Positions 1 to 7,827 of a stretch of 64,000 nt of DNA are shown piece after piece. How positions within the stretch are numbered: position 1 is the stretch's first letter; every line of letters starts with the position of its first letter. The translations under genes and the position numbers were made by a program. The stretch is taken from positions 62,001 to 126,000 of the forward strand of contig JAFMYY010000005.1 in the NCBI GenBank assembly GCA_017948555.1, in the 5' to 3' direction. The notes beneath the pieces are model-generated. The model did not search any database. It was not told where the DNA came from and saw only the letters and a list, made by a program, of their open reading frames with translations. Source of the stretch: Cesiribacteraceae bacterium YIM B00369. Its GTDB lineage: Bacteria; Bacteroidota; Bacteroidia; Cytophagales; Cyclobacteriaceae.

Positions 1-1320
1 TTTGAAAAACTGATACGTATAAAAAAAGAAAGTTTAATTGGGAGGAATATCCGGACCGTATTTCCTGAACAAGAGGAGGGAGCATTTTACAGGCACTTTC
101 ATACCTCCCTTGAAACCGGAAAAGCAGTTCATTTTGAAGGTTATCTGGCCAGGCTTAATGCATGGCTTCAGGTGAAGGCATTTCCATCGGAAGAAGGCCT
201 CTTTGTTAATTTTGATGAAATTACCGATGAAGTAAATGCAAAAAAGGAATTGGAATTGCTTAGTCTGGTGGCAAGTAAAACCACTAACGGTATTGTAATT
301 CATGATGCTGAGGGGCGTGCTGAGTGGGTAAATGATGCCTTTACAGAACAATCAGGCTATTCTTTTTCTGAGGTCGCGGGAAAAAAGCCTTGTTCTTATC
401 TTAAAGGTGAGGATACTGATCCGGATTCAGGTAATATGATAAAAGAAGGATTGAAAGGAAATAAGCCATTTTCTGAGGAAATTTTGATCTATAGGAAATC
501 GGGTGAAAAAATGTGGGTAGCATTGGATTTTGCTCCTGTAACGGATGATGACGGAAAAGTAACAAGATTTATTTCTATCCAGACAGACATTACTTTCAGA
601 AAGGAAACTGAGGCAAGCCAGTTACATTTAACAGAGGAACTCTACAGGCGCTATAATGATTTACAGCAGTTTGCATATATTGTTTCGCATAATCTCCGCT
701 CACCCGTTGCCGGCGCCAGGGGAATTGTGGATCTGTTATTTTCCATTGATAAAAATTCACAGGATTTTGATCAGTGCCTTCAACATTTAAAAACCAGCAT
801 CTACAAGATGGAAGATGTTTTAAATGACCTTGGTACTATTTTGTCAGCACGTGACAAACATGATTCTACTAAAGAGCCTGTTGAGCTGATTTCAGTTTGC
901 CGGCAGGTTCTGGAAGAGCAACATGAATCCCTGGTGGAAAGTGGAGGGGAGGTTTTTCTTGATTTTGAAGAAGATATAAGCTTAATGGGGAACAAGGCGT
1001 ATTTGTATAGTATTTTCCATAATCTGCTATCGAACGCTATCAAGTACCGTTCACCGAAACGGTTATTAAAAGTAGAAATCCGGGGATTCAGAGATAAGAA
1101 TAATAGTATTGCAATTTCTTTTAGTGATAACGGTCTTGGGTTTAATGCAAAACTTATTGGCGAAGATTTATTTAAGCTTTACAAAAGATTTCATCATGAT
1201 TCAGAGGGCAAAGGGATAGGGATGTTTCTTGTAAAAAGCCATGTGGAAGCTATGAATGGACGTATAGAGGTGAAAAGTGAGGTTGATGCCGGAGCAAAGT
1301 TTCTGATAAATTTTAAGTAG
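1..1320 (+). CDS. PAS-domain sensor histidine kinase (5' end outside window)
   Basis: The frame is open from base 1, so the gene starts upstream; 439 residues are visible. Seen: the end of one PAS fold (to about residue 75), a second PAS/PAC unit (about 85-205), then a HisKA region with SHNLRSP (phospho-acceptor His at bases 688-690), an N box HNLLSNAIKY, a G1 motif DNGLGF and a G2 motif GKGIGMFLVK. No membrane segment is visible in this part. Known: such kinases autophosphorylate on His and pass the phosphate to a response regulator. The SHNLRSP form of the H box is common in Bacteroidota multi-PAS kinases. No response regulator lies downstream, so this looks like an orphan kinase. An internal GTG at 172 is not the real start, because it would cut the first PAS domain. 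Confidence 0.9.
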   Translation, partial: FEKLIRIKKESLIGRNIRTVFPEQEEGAFYRHFHTSLETGKAVHFEGYLARLNAWLQVKAFPSEEGLFVNFDEITDEVNAKKELELLSLVASKTTNGIVIHDAEGRAEWVNDAFTEQSGYSFSEVAGKKPCSYLKGEDTDPDSGNMIKEGLKGNKPFSEEILIYRKSGEKMWVALDFAPVTDDDGKVTRFISIQTDITFRKETEASQLHLTEELYRRYNDLQQFAYIVSHNLRSPVAGARGIVDLLFSIDKNSQDFDQCLQHLKTSIYKMEDVLNDLGTILSARDKHDSTKEPVELISVCRQVLEEQHESLVESGGEVFLDFEEDISLMGNKAYLYSIFHNLLSNAIKYRSPKRLLKVEIRGFRDKNNSIAISFSDNGLGFNAKLIGEDLFKLYKRFHHDSEGKGIGMFLVKSHVEAMNGRIEVKSEVDAGAKFLINFK

Positions 1321-1672
1321 TTCTTTTTTTAATTTAAAGATCATTAATGTCAGTCTTGGGACAGGCTTATTGGAAGTTTTATATCAGAAGCGCAGATTTG
1401 ACCTCAGTTGAGCAGAAGAAAAAGGAAAAATTTTTTAGCCAGCGCCGGAGGTTTAGATATGCGGTAATCTTTTGATAAACAATTGGTTAAGATTTTCCCT
1501 GTGGGAGTTTGAAATTGTTCCGGGAATAGAATCAGGAAAATGGTAAATTATTTTCTGCTGAGGGAGAACTTTTTTAATTAGTTTTTCCTTTACTAATGCG
1601 GTGACGAGAGTTAACCGGCTCAGTTTAATTTAAAAGAGTGAGTCCATGTTTCACCAAAAGAAAGGAGGTACA
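1321..1672. other. Intergenic region, no gene seen
   Basis: About 350 bases between the kinase and a tiny reading frame at 1673. A T-rich run follows the kinase stop codon, but I see no convincing hairpin beside it. The stretch presumably holds the promoter of the small downstream unit; I could not pick out a clear -33/-7 pair. Confidence 0.5.
1659..1669 (+). promoter_or_regulatory. Unusually strong Shine-Dalgarno sequence
   Basis: The bases AGAAAGGAGGT are complementary over 11 positions to the usual bacterial 16S rRNA 3' tail (ACCUCCUUUCU). They end four bases before an ATG at 1673, a slightly short spacing. Known: Bacteroidota genes rarely use Shine-Dalgarno pairing because the anti-SD is sequestered on the ribosome, and the other starts I inspected in this window have nothing comparable. 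Confidence 0.6.
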
Positions 1673-1729
1673 ATGTCTAGTCCAATGAAAAGTTTATCAA
1701 ATCCATCCTTAAAAGGTGTTGATAACTAG
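1673..1729 (+). CDS. Putative 18-residue small protein or leader peptide
   Basis: Seen: ATG to TAG, encoding MSSPMKSLSNPSLKGVDN, directly behind the strong Shine-Dalgarno sequence at 1659-1669 and followed within 60 bases by a perfect hairpin and T-run. The peptide is polar, rich in Ser, Lys and Asn, with no signal peptide or membrane segment. I do not recognise it. The layout (ribosome site, short frame, terminator) suggests a stand-alone short transcript. It could be a translated micro-protein, a dual-function RNA, or an RNA whose SD-like stretch is its functional part. The following gene (2027) lies beyond the terminator, so a classical attenuator leader for that gene is possible but unproven. 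Confidence 0.4.
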   Translation: MSSPMKSLSNPSLKGVDN

Positions 1730-1780
1730 AATTGGTTTTCAATAGCCCTTAAGTGGTTTTGAAAAACTCAATGGATTTAT

Positions 1781-1818
1781 AATGCCGGCAGTTCAAACTG
1801 CCGGCATTTCTTTTTTTA
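1781..1818 (+). terminator. Strong intrinsic terminator after the small reading frame
   Basis: Left arm 1781-1793 (AATGCCGGCAGTT) pairs perfectly with 1796-1808, followed by TCTTTTTTTATT. It is one of the best terminators in the window. Confidence 0.85.
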
Positions 1819-2026
1819 TTTTCTGCTTATATTTTCTTAAAATTATCAGCCGTTTTCCAACTGGGTCCACTTCTGATTTTTCAGTTGCCGGACTGTTTTT
1901 ATCTTCCTCCTTATGGGAAAGCTTAGCTTATGGTTTTAAACTTTAATTTCTTATCTTGATGTGAGTATTCCGGTGCAGTATCTGTTCCGGATAGTTTGTG
2001 CCGGTTCCTGAAATCTGTTAAAAAAA

Positions 2027-2539
2027 ATGATCAAATTTGAGGCTACAATAAAAAAATTTGAAAAGAAGGGGGAGAAGTCAGGGTGGACTTATTTAGAAGT
2101 ACCCGCTGAGATTGCAGAACATCTTTTCCCGGGAAATAAGAAATCTTTCCGTATTAAAGGCTTCATAGATTGTTTAGCTGTTAATCAGGTGGCTTTATTG
2201 CCCATGGGGGATGGGAGTTTTATTCTTGTTTTAAACGCAGCTATGCGTAAAGTACTAAAGAAGGTTACAGGTAACTATGTACAGCTTGCAATCATAACTG
2301 ATACTTCGGAAAAGCCTGTTTCCCCTGAGTTGCTGACGTGCCTTGAAGATGACCCCACGGCTTTTGAATTTTTTAAGACTCTTACAAAAGGACATCAGCG
2401 GTATTTTTCAAACTGGATCGAATCTGCAAAAACCGAACAAACTAAGGCTAAAAGGATTACACAAGCTGTTATTGCTTTATCTATGGGGCTGGGGTACAGC
2501 GAAATGATCCGTGAGAATAAGAACAAGCCCCTGGCATAA
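2027..2539 (+). CDS. YdeI/OmpD-associated family protein (DUF1905-like)
   Basis: A 170-residue cytoplasmic protein. Seen: an N-terminal DUF1905-like beta domain (about 1-90; KSGWTYLEVP near the start, then a GFIDCLAVNQVALLPMGDG stretch) and a C-terminal helical YdeI-type part (about 105-165) with the typical FEFFKTLTKGHQRYFSNWI and a closing TKAKRITQAV segment. Known: proteins with this C-terminal domain are annotated as bacteriocin-protection or OmpD-associated proteins, but the biochemical function is not established. Its stop lies about 25 bases before the next gene, so the two may be cotranscribed. No signal peptide or membrane segment. The family call is fairly secure; the role is unknown. 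Confidence 0.75.
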   Translation: MIKFEATIKKFEKKGEKSGWTYLEVPAEIAEHLFPGNKKSFRIKGFIDCLAVNQVALLPMGDGSFILVLNAAMRKVLKKVTGNYVQLAIITDTSEKPVSPELLTCLEDDPTAFEFFKTLTKGHQRYFSNWIESAKTEQTKAKRITQAVIALSMGLGYSEMIRENKNKPLA

Positions 2540-2564
2540 TATATTAGTTAAAAAAATACATTTT

Positions 2565-3740
2565 ATGTACAGTCGGAAACTCCGTATGGGAATGATTGGT
2601 GGTGGCCCCGGTTCATTTATTGGTGCCATTCATAGAATTGCTGCCCGCATGGATGGCGAAATTGAACTTGTTGCAGGGGCCTTCAGCAGTGATTCCCTTA
2701 AGTCAGAAGCAGCGGGAGGAAAGCTGTTCCTTAATCCGGAAAGGGTGTATGGCTCTTATGAGGAAATGATCCTTAAGGAGCTTGAAATTCCTTCAGAAGA
2801 ACGGATTGATTTTATAAGCATTGTAACCCCAAACCACCTCCATTTTGAACCGGCCAGACTGGCTTTGGAAAAAGGTTTTAATGTTGTACTGGATAAGCCA
2901 ATGACACTTACCCTCAGGGAAGCTGAAGAGCTTAAAAAGATTGTAAAAGAAAGTGGCAAATGCTTCTGCCTTACGCATACTTATACCGGATATCCTATGG
3001 TGAAGCAGGCACGGCAGATGGTGCAGTCGGGGCTGTTTGGTAAAATAAGAAAGGTGTATGTGGAGTACCCGCAGGGATGGTTAAGCACCCCCCTGGAATC
3101 TTCCGGAAATAAACAGGCCACATGGCGTATTGATCCTCAAAAGAGTGGCCTTGCAGGATGCATGGGCGACATTGGTACTCATGCCTTTAATATTGCTGAG
3201 TATATTTCAGGCCTGATGGTAACAGAACTATGTGCCGACTTAAACACCTATGTGGAGGGTCGTCAGTTAGATGACGATGGCGCTGTACTATTAAGGTTTA
3301 ACAATGGTGCCAGTGGGGTTCTTTTTGCCACACAAGTAGCTGCCGGTGAGGAAAACAACTTAAAAGTAAGGGTTTACGGGGAAAAAGGAGGACTGGAATG
3401 GCAACAGGAAGACTGTAATTCGTTAAAGGTAAAATGGCTGGGCAAGCCAATGGAAATTTACAGGGCCGGTGCCCCTTACTTAAGTCCTTTTGCCACCTCC
3501 GCAGCCCGCACACCTGCAGGCCATCCGGAAGGTTACCTTGAAGCTTTTGCTAACCATTACATGAATTTTATCCTGACTGTTAAAGCGAAGTTAAGAGGGG
3601 AGGAGCCTCTGGAGGAATGGCTTGATTTTCCGGGAGTGGAAGACGGAATAAGAGGAGTGGCCTTTATTGAAAGTGTTGTTAAAAGCAGCAGAAGTAATGA
3701 AAAATGGATTAAATTTCAATATAAATCTTTACCGGATTAA
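2565..3740 (+). CDS. Gfo/Idh/MocA family NAD(P)-dependent oxidoreductase
   Basis: Seen: an N-terminal Rossmann fold with the dinucleotide motif GMIGGGPGSFIG, then VTPNHLHFEPA and the family EKP-like motif DKPMT, and a C-terminal alpha/beta domain with GDIGTHAFN. Known: the family oxidises or reduces sugars, inositols and related polyols with NAD(P). The substrate cannot be read from sequence; the GDIGTH segment lies in the substrate-binding part. I chose ATG 2565 (391 residues) because a longer frame from 2511 would overlap the upstream gene and add residues before the Rossmann strand. No sugar transporter or isomerase lies beside it. Confidence 0.88.
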   Translation: MYSRKLRMGMIGGGPGSFIGAIHRIAARMDGEIELVAGAFSSDSLKSEAAGGKLFLNPERVYGSYEEMILKELEIPSEERIDFISIVTPNHLHFEPARLALEKGFNVVLDKPMTLTLREAEELKKIVKESGKCFCLTHTYTGYPMVKQARQMVQSGLFGKIRKVYVEYPQGWLSTPLESSGNKQATWRIDPQKSGLAGCMGDIGTHAFNIAEYISGLMVTELCADLNTYVEGRQLDDDGAVLLRFNNGASGVLFATQVAAGEENNLKVRVYGEKGGLEWQQEDCNSLKVKWLGKPMEIYRAGAPYLSPFATSAARTPAGHPEGYLEAFANHYMNFILTVKAKLRGEEPLEEWLDFPGVEDGIRGVAFIESVVKSSRSNEKWIKFQYKSLPD

Positions 3741-3934
3741 TGGGTTTTGGTAATGGGCTCATATTGAAGAAATCTCCTTATTTTGTTGCTATTTGGAAAA
3801 GATGCTTATTATTTATCAGGAGGCAGAAATAGAAAAAACTGAAACTGGTAATTTGCGTTCCCAATAAAACTTAATTTTAAATACCGGTCTTTTACTTTAA
3901 ATATTAACTTTATTAGCCAATCAAAAATCAAATA

Positions 3935-4300
3935 ATGAAAAATTATTTTTTAGTTCTAAGCGTTTTCGGTCTTATATCCTGCGGAGGCAATAGCGGGAAT
4001 GAAAAATCGGGATCAGGTGATAGTGCACAGGCAGGAGGAGAGCAACTGAATGGAGCTCAGCTGATTTCAAAATCTGACTGCAGGGCATGTCATGGAGAAA
4101 AAGAAACTATAATTGGACCTGGCTACCGGGAAGTGGCAGAAAAGTATCCTGAAAATGATTCCACTGTAACTTATCTTGCAGAAAAAATTATTTCGGGAGG
4201 AGCCGGAAACTGGGGCGATACTCCAATGCCACCCCATCCGCAACACTCACAGGCGGAGGCTGAAGCAATGGCAAGATATATTCTTTCTTTGCAGAAATAA
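3935..4300 (+). CDS. Lipoprotein monohaem cytochrome c
   Basis: A 121-residue exported protein. Seen: a short hydrophobic signal ending in a lipobox with Cys16 (GLISC), a Ser/Gly/Ala-rich linker, a haem-binding motif CRACH (Cys49, Cys52, His53), and a likely distal ligand Met98 in GDTPMPPH, followed by a C-terminal helix AEAMARYILSL. This is the c551/c552-like class I layout. Known: such cytochromes shuttle electrons in the periplasm or sit on the membrane surface. No partner oxidase or dehydrogenase is adjacent, so the redox partner is unknown. A terminator follows directly. Confidence 0.88.
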   Translation: MKNYFLVLSVFGLISCGGNSGNEKSGSGDSAQAGGEQLNGAQLISKSDCRACHGEKETIIGPGYREVAEKYPENDSTVTYLAEKIISGGAGNWGDTPMPPHPQHSQAEAEAMARYILSLQK

Positions 4301-4304
4301 ACAT

Positions 4305-4337
4305 AAAAAAACCGAAGAGAGCTTCTTCGGTTTTTTT
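4305..4337. terminator. Bidirectional terminator between cytochrome and baeRF-like gene
   Basis: An A-run, the arms CCGAAGA and TCTTCGG, and a T-run (AAAAAAACCGAAGA ... TTCTTCGGTTTTTTT). It can serve both the plus-strand cytochrome gene and the converging minus-strand gene. Confidence 0.85.
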
Positions 4338-4357
4338 ATTGCATATATCTAAACTGC

Positions 4358-5605
4358 TCAGAACCGCAAAATTGCTACCATAGGTACATTTACGGTTTTT
4401 TCAGGAATATCCTCCCGGTTTACCACAAAGGTTTGGCCACTATTAAGGATAGTATTGACAGCAGATTTATTGATCAGATCATCATCACCATACTCAAACT
4501 CCTCATGGATTTCAATGTCCTGGTTCGATACATCAAAGCGACCCCAGGTATGGGTTCCGTCCGCCACAAAAAGTGAGTCGATGCGGCCATTGATTGCAGC
4601 CGGAACAATTTCATTTATGTCATAAGAAGTCCTTCCTGTTCCTGCCAGTTCCTGGTAAGCCTCCCTGCTTCTTTTACGTTCCGCTTCAAAATAATCTTCC
4701 ACACATTCCCAGCTTTTCTTATGGAGCTCTTTTGGTTGTAACTGGTCAGGGTTTCCTGTTACTCCTTTTTTCATTAAGTTATATGGGAAACCATTAGATG
4801 CTTCTTCATACATCTGGTGCATATAATCCACAGTTGCCAGCACAACAGGAATCCGGTCGTTATGAATGTATTTCCGCAAACCTTCATTTATATTTCTGAA
4901 GTATTCAATGATCAGCGGACGCAGTTTATCTGATTTATTGTCTCCCTGGCCATGGAAGCTTCCTCCTCCGCGGTTTCCGGAAGGGTTTACTCCGCCACCG
5001 CCCTGGGTGCCACCGGGCAAAGCGCCTCCACTACCTAAGAAACCACCACCCTGAGAACTGGACTGGTTTGTTACCCCTCCGGTTTCAAAATCGTAATATT
5101 TGAATACTTCAATAATTCCCTGCTGCAGGGTGTCTTCAGTATCAATTTCATTTATGTAATGGCGTGTTGCCTCCAATAGCCTCACTTTATCCCTGCTTAT
5201 GGCCAGTACATAGTATAATCCGTCGTCGCTGAACAAAGGCACCAGCGGCAGCAGGTTAAAAGATGTGGTAACTGAACAAAACTCATCGAAAGAAACAGGA
5301 ACTCTGTGGTAGCTGAAGTGACCTTCGCCAATAAACACAGCCAGGCCTTCCAGTTGCTTCCGCCAGAAACCGGAATCTTCGTGAAGCTTATAAGCCGGTT
5401 CCAGATATTCCCGGACCTTTGTTTCCTGCATCCCGCGTTCCAGCAAAATTCCCTTTACTTTCTGAAGTTGATTTTTATATAGAAGCGCATCTTTTCCACT
5501 CGTAACTTCTTCTCCGGCACGGTGAGTGGGGATAAAAATGCTTACACAATTTTCACCCTTAAAACCTGCCAGTTTCTCAAATTCTTTCTTGCTGAATATT
5601 TCCAT
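4358..5605 (-). CDS. baeRF-like protein (eRF1/Pelota-related fold) with glycine-rich loop
   Basis: A 415-residue cytoplasmic protein. Seen: an N-terminal domain with CVSIFIPTHRAG, a middle part with LYYVLAISRDKVRLLEA, a low-complexity Gly-rich stretch at residues 176-221 ending in FHGQG, a following helix LRPLIIEYFRNINEGL, and a C-terminal domain with NGRIDSLFVADGTHTWGRFD and DLINKSAVNTILNSGQTFVV. This order matches the bacterial proteins related to archaeo-eukaryotic release factor 1 (baeRF group). Known: in eRF1 the corresponding loop holds the GGQ that triggers peptide release; baeRF functions are mainly predictions (ribosome-linked or stress roles). Here the loop is expanded and has GQG rather than GGQ. 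The family call is by overall pattern, without alignment. No operon partner. Confidence 0.65.
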   Translation of the reverse strand: MEIFSKKEFEKLAGFKGENCVSIFIPTHRAGEEVTSGKDALLYKNQLQKVKGILLERGMQETKVREYLEPAYKLHEDSGFWRKQLEGLAVFIGEGHFSYHRVPVSFDEFCSVTTSFNLLPLVPLFSDDGLYYVLAISRDKVRLLEATRHYINEIDTEDTLQQGIIEVFKYYDFETGGVTNQSSSQGGGFLGSGGALPGGTQGGGGVNPSGNRGGGSFHGQGDNKSDKLRPLIIEYFRNINEGLRKYIHNDRIPVVLATVDYMHQMYEEASNGFPYNLMKKGVTGNPDQLQPKELHKKSWECVEDYFEAERKRSREAYQELAGTGRTSYDINEIVPAAINGRIDSLFVADGTHTWGRFDVSNQDIEIHEEFEYGDDDLINKSAVNTILNSGQTFVVNREDIPEKTVNVPMVAILRF

Positions 5606-5860
5606 ATAGTCTTTCGTTTTGTTAGAATGATCAAATTTTAATTACTTACTAAACACAATAGGAATAATGTTGTTTAAATAAGGAGTTCTTTGCACGAATT
5701 CCGGGAATTAAAACAGATAGTACAAAGTGTGGCATCATTTTTATGCACTTACCAATGAAAGAGTATAAACGGGGAAGCAGGTAATCAAAAAAAAGATTGC
5801 TTTTTTTAAGCAATACTGCTTTCTTTAAGGTTTTCTTATATAAACAAATTCTAAAAAAAG

Positions 5861-6391
5861 ATGAAAACGATAATTCAAAAAACAATCAGGACAGTATCTT
5901 TAACTGCTGTTGCAGCATTTTTCAGCATTGGTGTAGCTTCAGCTCAGAGTGATCAGGAGATTTCTGATGAAAAAATTACTGCCTATATCATTGTAATGGA
6001 TTCTGTTGATGCCCTGAGCAGCCAGATCTCTGAAGATTTTTCTGTTATGATAAAAGAGCATGAGTTACTGGATGGCGGCCGTGCCTATAATACCATTACA
6101 AGTGCAAAAGGAGATAGCGTGAAACTGGCAGAGGAGGGCATTACAGATGAGCAGCTGGCAGCATATAATGAGATACAGAAAGAAATGGAAAGCCGTAAAG
6201 CTGAATTAAATAAAACCTTCAGCACCCTGGTAAAAGAAAACGTAGGAGCGGCTGAATATAATGCAATTAAAAGAGGGTTGAAAAATGATCCGGAGCTGAA
6301 AGAAAGATATGAAGCAATAGCAGCTGAAAGGGAAGAAGAAAAAACTGCAGAAGGGGATTCCGAAAACCAAAGCACGGATTCTGTTAATTAA
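5861..6391 (+). CDS. Exported helical protein, DUF4168-like
   Basis: 176 residues with an N-terminal signal peptide (about 1-29, cleavage after VASA or ASAQ). The mature part is strongly charged and predicted helical, with a motif-like centre EGITDEQLAAYNEIQKEM and an ALKND/ELKERYEAI-type tail; the last 25 residues are Glu/Ser/Asp-rich and probably disordered. The pattern resembles DUF4168, a periplasmic family of unknown function, but the match is by eye only. It stands alone: a divergent promoter region separates it from the upstream minus-strand gene and a terminator follows. Probably a periplasmic structural or stress protein; no function can be assigned. Confidence 0.7.
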   Translation: MKTIIQKTIRTVSLTAVAAFFSIGVASAQSDQEISDEKITAYIIVMDSVDALSSQISEDFSVMIKEHELLDGGRAYNTITSAKGDSVKLAEEGITDEQLAAYNEIQKEMESRKAELNKTFSTLVKENVGAAEYNAIKRGLKNDPELKERYEAIAAEREEEKTAEGDSENQSTDSVN

Positions 6392-6420
6392 GCAGGAATA
6401 AAATTTTTTATGATGTTAGA

Positions 6421-6448
6421 AGGCTGCCTTTGAAGGGCGGCCTTTTTT
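6421..6448 (+). terminator. Intrinsic terminator after the DUF4168-like gene
   Basis: Arms AGGCTGCCT and GGGCGGCCT form a nine-pair stem with two G-U pairs, then a T-run to 6448. More T-rich sequence follows. Confidence 0.75.
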
Positions 6449-6635
6449 CGTTTTTTTTGAATACCTTTGAAAGATCTGTTCCGTGTTGGCAGCATAAAAT
6501 ACATTTGTTATTATTGCGAAAATTCTCATGAAGGCCTGTTCGCAATATTAGTCCTATTAATACGTATATATATTCAAACCGGCTTTGGTAGCAGGACCTG
6601 ACAAATACAGGCTTCCGAAAAGCAATTTTCCCTTT

Positions 6636-7724
6636 ATGCAAAAATGGACCACTCTTATACTCCTGTTTTTATTATTTACAGGCAGTTACAATGCAAAAGC
6701 TCAGGGTGGAGCAGGACGGCATATGGAGGAGGCGCCTCCTTACCAGCCTCCTAAAGAAGTTAAGAGGAGTGGTTTCAGGCAAATTTTAAGCAAAGTTAAT
6801 GTAGGAATAAGTACAGGGTACGGGCAAACAATGTATCGCCAGGACCTTTCAGGCTATTCAGTTTTTAAAAAAGGAGATACTCAGTTTCTGGTACCTGCAG
6901 GAAGCATAACTGCAGGAAGGGTGAACAGAAGCTACACAAACTGGCTTAATGCCCCACAGGACCGCTCGGATGTTATACCAATGGAAACGGACCTGATTTT
7001 GGCGGGTGACACCACTCAGTTTAACCTGTCAGGCAGGGGGCAGAGCCTGCCGCTTAATCTTGATTTTCATATAAATCTGGCTGACCGCTTTAAAATAGGA
7101 GCTGGTTTAACAGCTGAAATCCACAGTATAAAAGACCTTGAATATAATCAATGGGGTAATCTTTTAGGGACCTACTCCAGCGATGTGCGTTCGGCTTTTT
7201 TACTGCGCTATTATGGTATGTTCGGGGTGCGCTTTACGAGGTGGTACTTTTGGGATTTTACTGCAGATGCCAGAATCGGGAAAAAGAATTATATGTCGCA
7301 GTTTGATAAAAGCCTGCTCAGCGATGGTTTATACTATAATTTCGGCTGCCTGATAGAACACCATTATTCCGAGTATTTCAGGCTCACACTCAGGCCATCT
7401 GTTGAATGGTCTGCCTATAATATGGAGCTTCCTGCCTCAGGGGAATCGGTAACCACACAAACACCGGCCTTTTTCTTCCAGGCAGGTATCAGCCTGAATT
7501 ACCCACGCCTGCCCCGGTGCCCGATTAATGCATGCCATGCCCAGTTAGAACATGTACACCAGGGAAAGGAATTCAGGGGGCAGCCAATTTACCGCTGGCA
7601 AAATCCTAAGTACGGGCAAAACGACCCTGAATTAATGCGTAACAAGAAAAGAAGTAAGGACGATACCCAGCAAAGATTGCAATATAAGAAGAAAAGACGC
7701 AGAGGATTTTTTTCGTGGTGGTAG
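6636..7724 (+). CDS. Putative outer-membrane beta-barrel protein
   Basis: 362 residues. Seen: a signal peptide (about 1-22, ending NAKAQ), a Pro-rich start of the mature protein (PPYQPPKEV), then alternating aromatic/polar strands typical of a barrel, e.g. LRYYGMFGVRFTRWYFWDF and FRLTLRPSVEWSAYNM. The end is odd: a Cys-containing stretch (PRCPINACHAQLEH), then a hydrophilic tail rich in Lys/Arg ending RRRGFFSWW. Known: Cytophagales genomes encode many such orphan barrels; no function follows. I chose ATG 6636 because it places the signal peptide at the very N-terminus; a TTG at 6585 would add 17 residues before it. TAnnTTTG-like -7 elements lie upstream (TACATTTG at 6500-6507 and TACCTTTG at 6462-6469), with poor -33 partners. 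Confidence 0.65.
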   Translation: MQKWTTLILLFLLFTGSYNAKAQGGAGRHMEEAPPYQPPKEVKRSGFRQILSKVNVGISTGYGQTMYRQDLSGYSVFKKGDTQFLVPAGSITAGRVNRSYTNWLNAPQDRSDVIPMETDLILAGDTTQFNLSGRGQSLPLNLDFHINLADRFKIGAGLTAEIHSIKDLEYNQWGNLLGTYSSDVRSAFLLRYYGMFGVRFTRWYFWDFTADARIGKKNYMSQFDKSLLSDGLYYNFGCLIEHHYSEYFRLTLRPSVEWSAYNMELPASGESVTTQTPAFFFQAGISLNYPRLPRCPINACHAQLEHVHQGKEFRGQPIYRWQNPKYGQNDPELMRNKKRSKDDTQQRLQYKKKRRRGFFSWW

Positions 7725-7827
7725 TGATATAAATCGCCACTTAAAGTATTACTTGAATTGGAAAACCCATAGGCTTGTTTAATATTTTTAATTAAATTGC
7801 GCCTTGTAATAGACAATAAACTTATTT

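Noticed and set aside
4942-5080. Gly-rich plus-strand Pro-rich frame opposite the baeRF-like protein loop
   Set aside because: It is the antisense of the Gly codons, giving a Pro-rich shadow without independent support.
5797-5815. Small ATTGCTT/AAGCAAT hairpin before the DUF4168-like gene
   Set aside because: Short stem in an AT-rich run, upstream rather than downstream of a gene, likely chance.
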